NCBI GenBank assembly: GCA_022767345.1
Contig: JALEOD010000056.1
Location: 22,462-86,461, forward strand
Direction: 5' to 3'
DNA: 64,000 nt
Origin: Emergencia sp.
GTDB taxonomy: Bacteria > Bacillota > Clostridia > Peptostreptococcales > Anaerovoracaceae
The translations under genes were made by a program, and so were the position numbers. Positions 42,712 through 50,216 of the stretch are shown in pieces (the first letter of the stretch is position 1; each line of letters starts with the position of its first letter). The notes beneath the pieces were generated by a model, which saw only the letters and a program-made list of their open reading frames with translations, was not told where the DNA came from and ran no database searches.

Positions 42712-42740
42712 TTGTAAGGGGAGAAAAAATGTGTTATTAT
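42712..42740 (+). promoter_or_regulatory. Promoter before the Tad-like operon
   Basis: TTGTAA (42712-42717), 17 bases, TATTAT (42735-42740). Transcription would start near 42747 and meet the terminator at 42779. Confidence 0.6.
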
Positions 42741-42778
42741 GATATTACGGATAGATAGAGGTAAATGGAAATAACCAG

Positions 42779-42804
42779 GGACCGCCCAGAGGGCGGTCCT
42801 TTTT
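42779..42804 (+). terminator. Strong terminator inside the Tad operon leader
   Basis: GGACCGCCC and GGGCGGTCC, perfect, with loop AGA, followed by TTTTT. It lies downstream of the promoter and upstream of the first gene, so it could act as an attenuator. Confidence 0.88.
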
Positions 42805-42834
42805 CTATCCATAAAATCAGAAAGGAGGCGTTTT

Positions 42835-43383
42835 TTGGACAAGGGTAAGAAAGTCATCGGTATTCTGCTCATTGCAGTCAGCATTGCGGCGCTTTTTACA
42901 TGGGAGAAGTGGGGAAAAGCACAGTTTTTATACGATGAGGTGCTGGTATGCAGTCGCAACATTTCAAAAGGAACTGTTTTGCGGGGGGATATGTTTGAGA
43001 CTGTAAGGATGGAACTGGTGGAAAAAGACTATATTACCCCAAAGGAGAAAGAAAGTCTTTTGGGAAAGGAAGCAGCGGCATTTATCCATAAGGGAGTGCC
43101 GCTTTTTCAGGAATATTTTGTGCAGGCGGAACTTGCTCCCGGCGGCAGGGATGGAAAATACGTTTTGGCAATACCTGGAGAATGGCTTTACGCAGTGCCG
43201 TCATCTCTTCGGCGTGGTGACAGGGCGTATTTTTTTCTTGGCAGCGGTTTTGTTACATCTGCACCGGTTACACTTGTCAGTCAGGAGAAGCACAGCGTAG
43301 AAATTGTGGTAACTGATAAGCAGGCGCAGCAGCTTTCCAAGGCTGCCGAGTCGGGTGAAAAACTGGTGCTGGCATATCGTTAA
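42835..43383 (+). CDS. CpaB/RcpC-like SAF-domain protein
   Basis: 182-residue membrane-anchored protein with an N-terminal span (VIGILLIAVSIAALF) followed by a SAF-like domain (VLVCSRNISKGTVLRGDMFE, about 40-100), as in CpaB of Tad pilus systems. In Gram-positive systems this protein is thought to act as a wall-side assembly factor. The start is TTG 42835 with AAAGGAGG six bases upstream. First gene of a nine-gene run with no gap larger than about 22 bases. Confidence 0.78.
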   Translation: MDKGKKVIGILLIAVSIAALFTWEKWGKAQFLYDEVLVCSRNISKGTVLRGDMFETVRMELVEKDYITPKEKESLLGKEAAAFIHKGVPLFQEYFVQAELAPGGRDGKYVLAIPGEWLYAVPSSLRRGDRAYFFLGSGFVTSAPVTLVSQEKHSVEIVVTDKQAQQLSKAAESGEKLVLAYR

Positions 43384-43394
43384 AAGGAGGACAG

Positions 43395-44141
43395 ATGGAA
43401 AAAGTAATAGGATTTTTTGGAGGAGATCATCAGGTGGGAGCGACCATGGTGGCGCAGTCCTTTGCAGAGGTGCTGCAGCAGAGAGGAAAGAAAGTGCTTT
43501 ACCTGATGGGAAGTGGTAAATTTGGAGAGGAGTTTCTGCCGTTAAGCGGCAAGCATTCTATCGATGACTTGAAGGCTTCAGTAAGAAGTGGAAGAGTGAC
43601 AGCAGAGGATTTTTATCAGAATTTGGAGCAGATCAGGGGTCTTTGGGTGCTTCCCGGTGTGAGAAATCAGCTTACTGCCGGATATTTTACCGAAAATACA
43701 TTTGAAGTGCTGCTTTCGGAGGTCAGCGAAGATTTTGACTATGTAGTAATCGATGGAGGCAGTGATGCAAATCTGGGCATCACCATTTCGGCGCTGAATA
43801 CGGCAGACCACAGGTTTTTTGTGACGACGCAGCAGTCAAAGTCCATTCGCAGAATGATTTTACTGCAGAAAAATATCGTACAGCCCCTGGAGAGGATGGG
43901 AGATCTGGTGATTAACAAGTATCTGAAAGACCCGGCGTTACTGTTAAAAAGCGATATCCTGTCTCTGTGTGAAATTGAGGAGGCCTTTACAGTGCCTTAT
44001 GTGGAATATGGCTGGCAGGCAGAAATGGAAAACAAAAGTCTCTTGCGATACGGAAGATTTGCAAAGGGCATCGAAGTGCTGGCAGACGTCTTTGCACCGG
44101 GGAGCCAAAAGGAGGGAAGATGGAAAAGGCATTTTCTTTAG
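43395..44141 (+). CDS. CpaE-like ParA/MinD-fold protein with altered P-loop
   Basis: 248 residues with a SIMIBI/ParA-type fold. The start KVIGFFGGDHQVGATMVAQS occupies the place of the deviant Walker A (KGGxGKT), but both lysines are replaced. The later FDYVVIDGGSDANLGITISA is the Walker B/switch II region. CpaE-type proteins localise pilus assembly; ATPase activity is doubtful here. It overlaps the next gene by 22 bases. Confidence 0.75.
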   Translation: MEKVIGFFGGDHQVGATMVAQSFAEVLQQRGKKVLYLMGSGKFGEEFLPLSGKHSIDDLKASVRSGRVTAEDFYQNLEQIRGLWVLPGVRNQLTAGYFTENTFEVLLSEVSEDFDYVVIDGGSDANLGITISALNTADHRFFVTTQQSKSIRRMILLQKNIVQPLERMGDLVINKYLKDPALLLKSDILSLCEIEEAFTVPYVEYGWQAEMENKSLLRYGRFAKGIEVLADVFAPGSQKEGRWKRHFL

Positions 44142-45571
44142 AAGACTATTTAAGCAAAGTGCTGCAAAAGGAGGATGGAGTAAAGGTAGAGCCGCTGGAA
44201 CGGTTCCATCAGATTTGTTCTATTGTGGAGTCTGAATTTGACAAAGAATGGGATGAAACTGACGATATGGCAAAGAATCGTAAGCTGGAGCGGGAAAAGC
44301 GCGCTATGATGGGATTTTCGGAAGAAACAACATTTTATAAAGAGAAAATTAAAGAAATCCTGAGAGAGAAAAATCTGGCAGACAGCTGGTATCCTCCATG
44401 GTATCCTAATTTAGCGGAAGGTATTTTTGCGGAGACCTATGGTCTTTCCGGCCTTGCGCCCTGGGCATATGATATGGAGGAAAAATACAAACGGTCTTCC
44501 TCAGCAAAGTTAATCGGTGACAGACTTTACTGTTTCATCGACGGAAAAGCCCAGCTGCAGCCGCAGAGAATACCCGGCAGAAGAAGAGAGCAGCTGAAGC
44601 GGACACTGCTTTTAGCAACACCCTATGAACGGCTGGAATATGGATTTCACGAAGTATATCTGAATAACGGAATCAGAATTACCATTTATTCCGGGGACAG
44701 AACCAAGGAGGGGCAGGATATTATGGTTTTCCGCAAATATATCCTGCCGGAGCTCTCTTTTGAATATCTGGCAAAGGCAGAAACCATTCCGGAGGCTGCA
44801 ATTCCTCTGTTTCGCAAGATGATAGAAATCGGTTTTAATGTACTGTTTTCCGGGCAGGTCAGATCCGGCAAGACGACATTTATGCAGGTGTGGCAGCGAT
44901 ACGAAGATCCGACTCTGGAAGGGCTTGCCATTGCCACAGATCCGGAAACTCCATGGCACGAGATTATGCCGCAGGCGCCGATTATGCAGCTGGTTGCAGA
45001 TGGAAGCAGGCTTGTATCCATTACAAAATCTCTGCTTCGCGGCGACAATGATTATATTCTGCTGGAGGAAATGCGGGATGGGGCAGCCTTTCATCTGGCG
45101 TTGGATATTACCTCAACGGGGACGACCAGAAGCAAAGGAACCATCCATGATAACGATGCGGTCAATATACCCTATAAGATGGCATCCAAGATTTGCCAAA
45201 GCTACGGCGGCGATATGAGGCAGCTTATCGCGCAGGTATATAAGAATTTCGATTATGTGCTGGAACTTTCCCAGGTGCCGGAAGACAAATCGAAAAAAGT
45301 GTTAAAGGGAATTTGGGAATATTCCTATGATGTGAAAAAAGATAGGGTCGCGGCCAGAAAACTCTGCAGCTACGATTTTACAGAAAAAACATGGAGATGG
45401 AATCCGGGTGCCTGCGAACAGAAAATGAAGAAGTATCCACAGCTGAAAAAAGAAATTGAGGAGATGAATCGGATTTTGGCGCGGCTGGCGGAAGACTCGC
45501 CTATGGAAAGCGCTGAGACTGAAGCACTGTATCCGGCATATTATCAGGCGGAGGGAGGCAGCCATGGATAA
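44120..45571 (+). CDS. CpaF/TadA-like secretion ATPase
   Basis: 483-residue type II/IV secretion ATPase that would power assembly or export. The C-terminal ATPase domain has Walker A SGQVRSGKTTFMQVW, Walker B-like DYILLEEMRDGAAFHLAL and a His-box-like segment RSKGTIHDND. The N-terminal 200 residues form the family's helical/sensor region. Start ATG 44120 lies within the CpaE-like gene after GGAGGGAAG. It overlaps the TadB-like gene by eight bases. Confidence 0.85.
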   Translation: MEKAFSLEDYLSKVLQKEDGVKVEPLERFHQICSIVESEFDKEWDETDDMAKNRKLEREKRAMMGFSEETTFYKEKIKEILREKNLADSWYPPWYPNLAEGIFAETYGLSGLAPWAYDMEEKYKRSSSAKLIGDRLYCFIDGKAQLQPQRIPGRRREQLKRTLLLATPYERLEYGFHEVYLNNGIRITIYSGDRTKEGQDIMVFRKYILPELSFEYLAKAETIPEAAIPLFRKMIEIGFNVLFSGQVRSGKTTFMQVWQRYEDPTLEGLAIATDPETPWHEIMPQAPIMQLVADGSRLVSITKSLLRGDNDYILLEEMRDGAAFHLALDITSTGTTRSKGTIHDNDAVNIPYKMASKICQSYGGDMRQLIAQVYKNFDYVLELSQVPEDKSKKVLKGIWEYSYDVKKDRVAARKLCSYDFTEKTWRWNPGACEQKMKKYPQLKKEIEEMNRILARLAEDSPMESAETEALYPAYYQAEGGSHG

Positions 45572-46508
45572 GGTTTTATATGTGTTGATTTTAATGGGCG
45601 TCTGCCTCTGGCAGTTTCCGGTACTGTACGGTTTATACGCGGCTTTTCGCAGCAGAGTATATATCAGGCAGAATTTAAGAAAAGTGACGGATCGCTCCAT
45701 GTTGTTACAAAGAAGTCCCCTGGGACAGCATCTTGCTATGGTGATGAAAGGAGCGGATACAGAGGGAATTTTCGCCAGTTTAGAGAATTTTTATTTATCC
45801 AGTGTGGTACTGGGAATTGGAAGCGGACTGGCGGCTTATCTTGCTGCAGGGCCTTTTATGGCACTTCTTTGCGGCGTGTTTATGGGCCTGCTGCCTTATG
45901 GCATTCTGACGGCAAGACTTTACAGGCGCAGAGTTGCCAGATCTAAAGAGGGTGATATACTGCTGCAGGAGCTGCTCAACAACTATAAAATTCATGATTT
46001 TAATATGAAAGAGGCAATTGAAGTGACCGCAGCGGAACTTTCTCAGGCGCCGGAGTCGAGAAAACTTTTGCTGAAGCTTGCAAAGGGGCTGCAGAGATCT
46101 GTCACAAAGAATGAAGTGGAAAGACATCTTGCCACTTTTCGGTACGGGCTGGATACAGCATGGGGAAACGCCCTTGCAACGAATATTTTTTTCGCGCATC
46201 TATATGGAATTCGTGTAGACAGCGCTTTAGAGGATTTACTTCGCTCGATGATAAAGAGCAGAAAAGTAGTTGAGCACGGAAAGCGGGAAAATAACGAAGC
46301 AAGGCTGATTCTAAAGTATTTGGCGCCGGTAAGTTTTTTTCTGACCGTCGCAGGGGCATGCAGATATTTTGATTTTACACTGGCGAAGTTTATTCGCTAT
46401 CAGTTCGGCACATCACTGGGACTGCAGTGGTTTCTGATTATGACGATGATGTATTTCGCCAGCCTGCTGCTGAATGTATTTTTATCCAGAGAGAAAATGG
46501 ATATTTAG
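45564..46508 (+). CDS. TadB-like inner-membrane platform protein
   Basis: 314 residues with membrane spans near 1-20, 85-120 (SVVLGIGSGLAAYLAAGPFM) and at the C-terminus (about 255-305), and a cytoplasmic helical region in between, as in T2SF-fold platform proteins of Tad systems. Identity is by topology and position after the CpaF-like ATPase. GGAGGCAGCC precedes the ATG. Confidence 0.75.
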   Translation: MDKVLYVLILMGVCLWQFPVLYGLYAAFRSRVYIRQNLRKVTDRSMLLQRSPLGQHLAMVMKGADTEGIFASLENFYLSSVVLGIGSGLAAYLAAGPFMALLCGVFMGLLPYGILTARLYRRRVARSKEGDILLQELLNNYKIHDFNMKEAIEVTAAELSQAPESRKLLLKLAKGLQRSVTKNEVERHLATFRYGLDTAWGNALATNIFFAHLYGIRVDSALEDLLRSMIKSRKVVEHGKRENNEARLILKYLAPVSFFLTVAGACRYFDFTLAKFIRYQFGTSLGLQWFLIMTMMYFASLLLNVFLSREKMDI

Positions 46509-46521
46509 AAAGGGGGCAAAG

Positions 46522-47112
46522 ATGAAGATAAAGACGACGCCCTTTTTTAAGGTGCGAAGATTGGCAGTATATACAAGAAAGGTGCTGCCTGAAATAGAAG
46601 AAAAGGGCAGACAGAGGCTGCTGGCGCGATGGAGATTGTTTCAGGAACCTCGAATGGAGCGGGAAATATACAGCAGCTGCATTGTGCTGAAAAATCTGGC
46701 GATGGTGCATAAGGATCTGCCTATGTCAGCGGATTTTATTCTGGAACAGCTGATGGAGTGCGGCGGCGCCCTTCAAAATACGTATGCGGATATTTTATCA
46801 GCTTACCGTCTGGGGCAGGGAGAGGAGGCATTTCAGATTCTGCCGAAGCAGGTGCCGCTGAAAATTGCCGTAAACTTCGCGGCAGTGCTTTCCAAAATTG
46901 ATAAGATTAATCCGGCTGAACTGATTGTGCATATGACTTCTTTTGAGGAGACACTGACCGGTGAGCGCATGACAAAGGGAATGAGCAGGGCGGAGCGAAA
47001 GAGTCTGATTGTCACCATGGCGGCAACTGCGACAATCTTTGCCATTCTTTTGAATTTTACTGTCGTGGTGGTATTTATGAATACGCTGCAGATGATAGAT
47101 CAGATTTTTTAA
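46522..47112 (+). CDS. TadC-like platform protein
   Basis: 196 residues: a mostly helical cytoplasmic domain with a T2SF-like pattern and one strong C-terminal span (VTMAATATIFAILLNFTVVV). It is shorter than canonical TadC (about 300), so the second platform subunit is reduced. ATG 46522 follows AAGGGGG; a longer frame begins inside the TadB-like gene. The TadB-TadC order is the usual one. Confidence 0.65.
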   Translation: MKIKTTPFFKVRRLAVYTRKVLPEIEEKGRQRLLARWRLFQEPRMEREIYSSCIVLKNLAMVHKDLPMSADFILEQLMECGGALQNTYADILSAYRLGQGEEAFQILPKQVPLKIAVNFAAVLSKIDKINPAELIVHMTSFEETLTGERMTKGMSRAERKSLIVTMAATATIFAILLNFTVVVVFMNTLQMIDQIF

Positions 47113-47134
47113 TTTATAGCGTGAAGGGAGAGAT

Positions 47135-47296
47135 ATGAAAAATTTAATTATTATTATCGGGACAATTTTACTGGGAGTTATTATTGTCAATACCATGGTG
47201 TTAGGCGAGGGCGAAGTTTCTTTAAAGGAGGCAGCCCAAGGTGTTGTAGAGCAGGGTGTTGAAAGTATTGAATCTATGGAAATCGGTGAGCAATGA
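47135..47296 (+). CDS. 53-residue single-span protein (pilin-like candidate)
   Basis: ATG 47135 follows AAGGGAGAG. The product begins MKNLIIIIGTILLGVIIVNT, one hydrophobic helix, followed by an acidic 30-residue tail. It overlaps the next gene by four bases. Size, single N-terminal helix and position after TadC suggest a Flp-type minor pilin or a small assembly factor, but it lacks a clear prepilin-peptidase site. Confidence 0.65.
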   Translation: MKNLIIIIGTILLGVIIVNTMVLGEGEVSLKEAAQGVVEQGVESIESMEIGEQ

Positions 47297-47445
47297 TGAA
47301 GGGCTTGCTGATTATCGTAGGCACGATGGTGCTGGGATTTTTTCTTTTTTCCATGATTGCAGGAGATCAGGACAGTTTAAAAAGTGCTGGCAGCGCAGTC
47401 ATGGAACAGACCATAGAAATGTATCAGGAGGAGCAGGGAATGTGA
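47293..47445 (+). CDS. 50-residue single-span protein (pilin-like candidate)
   Basis: Starts at the double ATG 47293/47296 in an ATGA overlap with the preceding gene. N-terminal helix GLLIIVGTMVLGFFLFSMIA, then a short acidic tail (SLKSAGSAVMEQTIEMYQEE). It resembles the preceding protein in design, and the two may be tandem duplicates. It ends in a GTGA overlap with the next gene. Confidence 0.62.
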   Translation: MMKGLLIIVGTMVLGFFLFSMIAGDQDSLKSAGSAVMEQTIEMYQEEQGM

Positions 47446-47843
47446 AAAATCTAATTACATCGATAGCAAGTCTGCTGCTTCTCTTGGCGATTCTTGTGCA
47501 ATTTACCCAAAGTCAGCTCCTCGATATGAGGCTTACCGCAGCAGAGCAGTCTGTTGCGAATTTTAGAGATACAGCTAAAATGGAGGGATACATTTCCGAC
47601 AACAATGAGGGACGGCTGCGGCGAGAGCTTTTGCAGATTTTTGGCTGCACAGAGGAGGAAATCAGCATTACCGGAGGCAGAACACCGGCAGTGAAAGGAG
47701 AACTGATTTCCTATGAAGTGCAGGTAAAGGTAAAAAATGTAATTGTGATGGCAGGATTTTGGAATATCGATAAGACCAAGAATTGTTTTTCGTATCGTGT
47801 GCATCGTACTGTGGTAAGCGAATATGAGGAAGAGACGCCATGA
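47442..47843 (+). CDS. 133-residue TadE/pseudopilin-like protein
   Basis: Starts with GTG 47442, overlapping the previous stop. One N-terminal span (ITSIASLLLLLAILVQFTQS) followed by an extracytoplasmic domain with helical and beta content and one Cys (IFGCTEEE), as in TadE/TadF-type minor pilins. The longer frame upstream (from 47256) covers the two small genes and is not credible. Function by position only. Confidence 0.65.
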   Translation: MKNLITSIASLLLLLAILVQFTQSQLLDMRLTAAEQSVANFRDTAKMEGYISDNNEGRLRRELLQIFGCTEEEISITGGRTPAVKGELISYEVQVKVKNVIVMAGFWNIDKTKNCFSYRVHRTVVSEYEEETP

Positions 47844-48178
47844 AAAATATGATTGTGACAATAGCGATTTTAATCTTTGCGTTGACTATGACAAATTATC
47901 ACCAGCAGTGCAGCCATTTGCTGAAGACGAAGATCTATCTGAAAGAAATTTCCGCGGAAGCTGCTTTTGCGGGACTTTGCGCGTGGGAAAAAGAGGCAGA
48001 TACCGGTAAGATGGTGACAGCTGCGGAGAAAATCATCAGATTGAATTTGCAAGAGAAGATGGAGCGGGTAAAGTGGCATATCAAGTGCAGTGAAATAAAA
48101 CCAGGAAGGTACAGCGTGGCAGTTACGCTGCAGCTGGAGCATTTGAGTGTTTCTAGTACAAAGGTCAGCACAGGATAA
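47840..48178 (+). CDS. 112-residue TadE-like membrane protein
   Basis: Four-base overlap with the previous gene. An N-terminal span (MIVTIAILIFALTMTNY) and an extracytoplasmic domain with three cysteines (QQCSH, GLCAW, IKCSEI). Last gene of the Tad-like run; two hairpins follow. It has no recognisable family beyond this topology. Confidence 0.65.
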   Translation: MKNMIVTIAILIFALTMTNYHQQCSHLLKTKIYLKEISAEAAFAGLCAWEKEADTGKMVTAAEKIIRLNLQEKMERVKWHIKCSEIKPGRYSVAVTLQLEHLSVSSTKVSTG

Positions 48179-48240
48179 GCGGAAAGACATGACAACGGTC
48201 GAATTGAAGGGCAGAATAGGGTTCACAGCGCAGGTCGTGT

Positions 48241-48266
48241 CATAGACGAAAAATCTTTTTTCTATG
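48241..48266 (+). terminator. Possible terminator after the Tad-like operon
   Basis: CATAG-AC-GAAAAA pairs with TTTTTC-TATG, giving an A/T-rich hairpin with its T run in the 3' arm. Confidence 0.45.
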
Positions 48267-48310
48267 GGGACATTAACAATTACAGATGAAGTACAGTTTA
48301 TTAAGATAGG

Positions 48311-48349
48311 AAACTGCTTGAAATTGCTTTGCATTCAGGCAGTTTTTTT
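48311..48349 (+). terminator. Intrinsic terminator before the DUF5688 gene
   Basis: AACTGCTTGAA and TTCAGGCAGTT (one bulge/mismatch) with an 11-base loop, followed by five T. Confidence 0.7.
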
Positions 48350-48366
48350 CATGAAAGGAGAAAATT

Positions 48367-49209
48367 ATGGATTATATGCAGTTTAAGGAAGCTGTTTTAA
48401 ATAACATCAAAAGATATTTGCCGGAGACATATCAGGAATGGGAGCTGAAAACGGAGATGATTTATAAGGTTAATGAAACCATGGAGGCATTGACGATTCT
48501 GCCAAAGGAGGGAGAGGGAGCCTCTCCTATGCTGTATTTGAATCATTTTTACAGTTACTATCAAAGTGGGATGACTATTGATAGTATCCTTAATATGATT
48601 GCAGGAGAATATCTCAGCGGGCTGGTTCCTGTAAGCTATATGCATGCGCTGGCAGATCATAAGGAAGAGCAGGAGAATATCATTTATGAACTGATTAATA
48701 CGGAGAAAAATAAGGAACTGCTGAAACGGGTACCTCACAGAGAATATCTGAATCTCTCAATTATCTATCGAATTATGATGGATTTGCCCGATGGTACTTT
48801 TAACAGCGCTATTATTACAAAAAATCTGGCTGAAAGTATGAAGCTGCGCGAGGATGATCTGTATGAAATCGCTTCAGAGAATACGAAACACAGACTTGAA
48901 CTTCGGATTTCAGGGTTTCCCGATGTGATTTATATGCTGACAAATGAGAAAAAAGCCATGGGCGCTTCGGTAATTTTATACCCTGGTGTGCTTGAGAGTA
49001 TGGCTGAAGGATTTCAATCTGATATCTATGTACTGCCTTCATCTATTCATGAAGTGATGATTGTTGCAGATATAGGACAGAGCGCCAGTGAGTTGAAAAA
49101 GACAGTACTGCGTGTCAACGGCAGCTTTGTGGACAGAGACGAGTATTTATCAGAATCTGTTTATCTTTACCAAAGAGGAGCGGGAAAGCTGGTGATTGCG
49201 GCAGAATAG
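48367..49209 (+). CDS. DUF5688 family protein
   Basis: 280-residue cytoplasmic protein of the DUF5688 type, common in Lachnospiraceae and related Clostridia with no known function. N-terminal MDYMQFKEAVLNNIKRYLP, middle DLYEIASENTKHRLELRI and C-terminal IHEVMIVADI...YQRGAGKLVIA are the characteristic parts. AAAGGAG precedes the ATG. It is monocistronic between terminators, so no functional link to the Tad-like operon is implied. Confidence 0.75.
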   Translation: MDYMQFKEAVLNNIKRYLPETYQEWELKTEMIYKVNETMEALTILPKEGEGASPMLYLNHFYSYYQSGMTIDSILNMIAGEYLSGLVPVSYMHALADHKEEQENIIYELINTEKNKELLKRVPHREYLNLSIIYRIMMDLPDGTFNSAIITKNLAESMKLREDDLYEIASENTKHRLELRISGFPDVIYMLTNEKKAMGASVILYPGVLESMAEGFQSDIYVLPSSIHEVMIVADIGQSASELKKTVLRVNGSFVDRDEYLSESVYLYQRGAGKLVIAAE

Positions 49210-49223
49210 GATTTCTTGACAAT

Positions 49224-49264
49224 AAAGGACTGCTTTTGAGGCGCTGTGCCAAAGCAGTCCTTTT
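49224..49264. terminator. Terminator between convergent genes
   Basis: AAAGGACTGCTTT and AAAGCAGTCCTTT, perfect 13-bp arms, with T-rich flanks on both sides; serves the DUF5688 gene and the convergent DUF134 gene. Confidence 0.85.
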
Positions 49265-49288
49265 ATAGAAAAGATTTATCACACTTGT

Positions 49289-50044
49289 TTAGTGATGACA
49301 GGAGTTTCCTCCGCCGCAGCTATGATTACCTTCATGATGTCCACAGCTGTGTTCGTGTCCCTCTCCATGGTGGCTGCACTGTACGTTGGCGTTGTAGACT
49401 AAAGTGCCGTCGACCAGTGCCTGAGCAGCTTCATCTGCAGAGCCTGATACGCCGCCATAGAGTTTGATTCCGGCCTGCGCCAGTGCATTTTGTGCGCCGC
49501 CGCCGATACCGCCGCAAATCAGTACATCTACATCAAGATTTTTTAAAAAGCCTGCCAGAGCGCCGTGACCGCTTCCGGATGCGTTTTCAACAGTAGAAGA
49601 GGTAATTTTTCCATCCTCTACCTGATAGATTTTAAAATTTTCACAGTGACCAAAGTGCTGATAGATTTGACCATTTTCGTAGGTAATTGCAATTTTCATC
49701 ATAATATCCTCCTTTGTGATGGTAGCAGTTTTTTTGTTTTCCTGACAGATATCATAGTTGCCTCCGCCGATAAGCAGCGGTTTCTCATGAATCAGGGCAT
49801 CTGCCAGTTTATATCTTGCAGATTCGTAGATATTGGTTATTGTAGGTCGTGAGACCTTCATGGAAACGGCACATTCTTCCTGGGTCATGCTTAAATAGTC
49901 AATGAGCCTGATTGTTTCGTATTCATCCACGGTCATGACAACACAGGGGAGACTGCTGCAGCGGCTGGATTCGTATCCTGCCGGAACAAAGCCCTCGCTT
50001 GTGGGCATGGTACTTACGATTCTATTTTTTCTGGGTCTCGGCAT
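49289..50044 (-). CDS. DUF134 DNA-binding domain fused to a NifX/dinitrogenase-cofactor domain
   Basis: 251 residues. The N-terminal ~95 (MPRPRKNRIV, then LSMTQEECAVSMKVSRPTI) form a DUF134 helix-turn-helix. Residues ~113-220 form a NifB/NifX-type domain (KIAITYENGQIYQHFGHCEN, then ICGGIGGGAQNALAQAGIKL) known to bind iron-molybdenum or Fe-S precursors. The last ~30 residues are rich in His, Cys and Gly. DUF134 genes often lie next to genes for the second domain; here both are one polypeptide. A metal- or redox-sensing regulator is the likely role, by inference. Confidence 0.82.
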   Translation of the reverse strand: MPRPRKNRIVSTMPTSEGFVPAGYESSRCSSLPCVVMTVDEYETIRLIDYLSMTQEECAVSMKVSRPTITNIYESARYKLADALIHEKPLLIGGGNYDICQENKKTATITKEDIMMKIAITYENGQIYQHFGHCENFKIYQVEDGKITSSTVENASGSGHGALAGFLKNLDVDVLICGGIGGGAQNALAQAGIKLYGGVSGSADEAAQALVDGTLVYNANVQCSHHGEGHEHSCGHHEGNHSCGGGNSCHH

Positions 50045-50092
50045 GGAAACTCCTTTCTGTCAGCTTTATTAGCATATGTTATTTATGAGGAT

Positions 50093-50121
50093 ATTATAAC
50101 AAAGTTTTAAACATATGTCAA
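50093..50121 (-). promoter_or_regulatory. Consensus promoter of the DUF134-NifX gene with flanking repeats
   Basis: On the minus strand TTGACA (50121-50116), 17 bases, TATAAT (50098-50093): perfect match. The similar sequences AGCATATGTTATTTATG (50071-50087) and AACATATGTCAATAAATG (50109-50126) flank the core and could be regulator sites. Confidence 0.8.
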
Positions 50122-50173
50122 TAAATGTGTCGTTAAGGCGAAGAAATAAATAAAAAATCCGTTATTACACCGA

Positions 50174-50195
50174 AGGGCAGCTTATTCGCTGCCCT
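50174..50195 (+). other. Leader hairpin before the putative metallopeptidase
   Basis: AGGGCAGC and GCTGCCCT with loop TTATTC, followed by CCTTTG. It lies 10 bases before the ribosome site. Just upstream is AATCCGTTATTAC (50156-50168), which recurs exactly at 52241-52253. Confidence 0.6.
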
Positions 50196-50216
50196 CCTTT
50201 GATTGGAGGAAAAGAA

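Noticed and set aside
48189..48245. 18-codon frame after the Tad-like operon
   Set aside because: Too short, no ribosome site and no homology argument.
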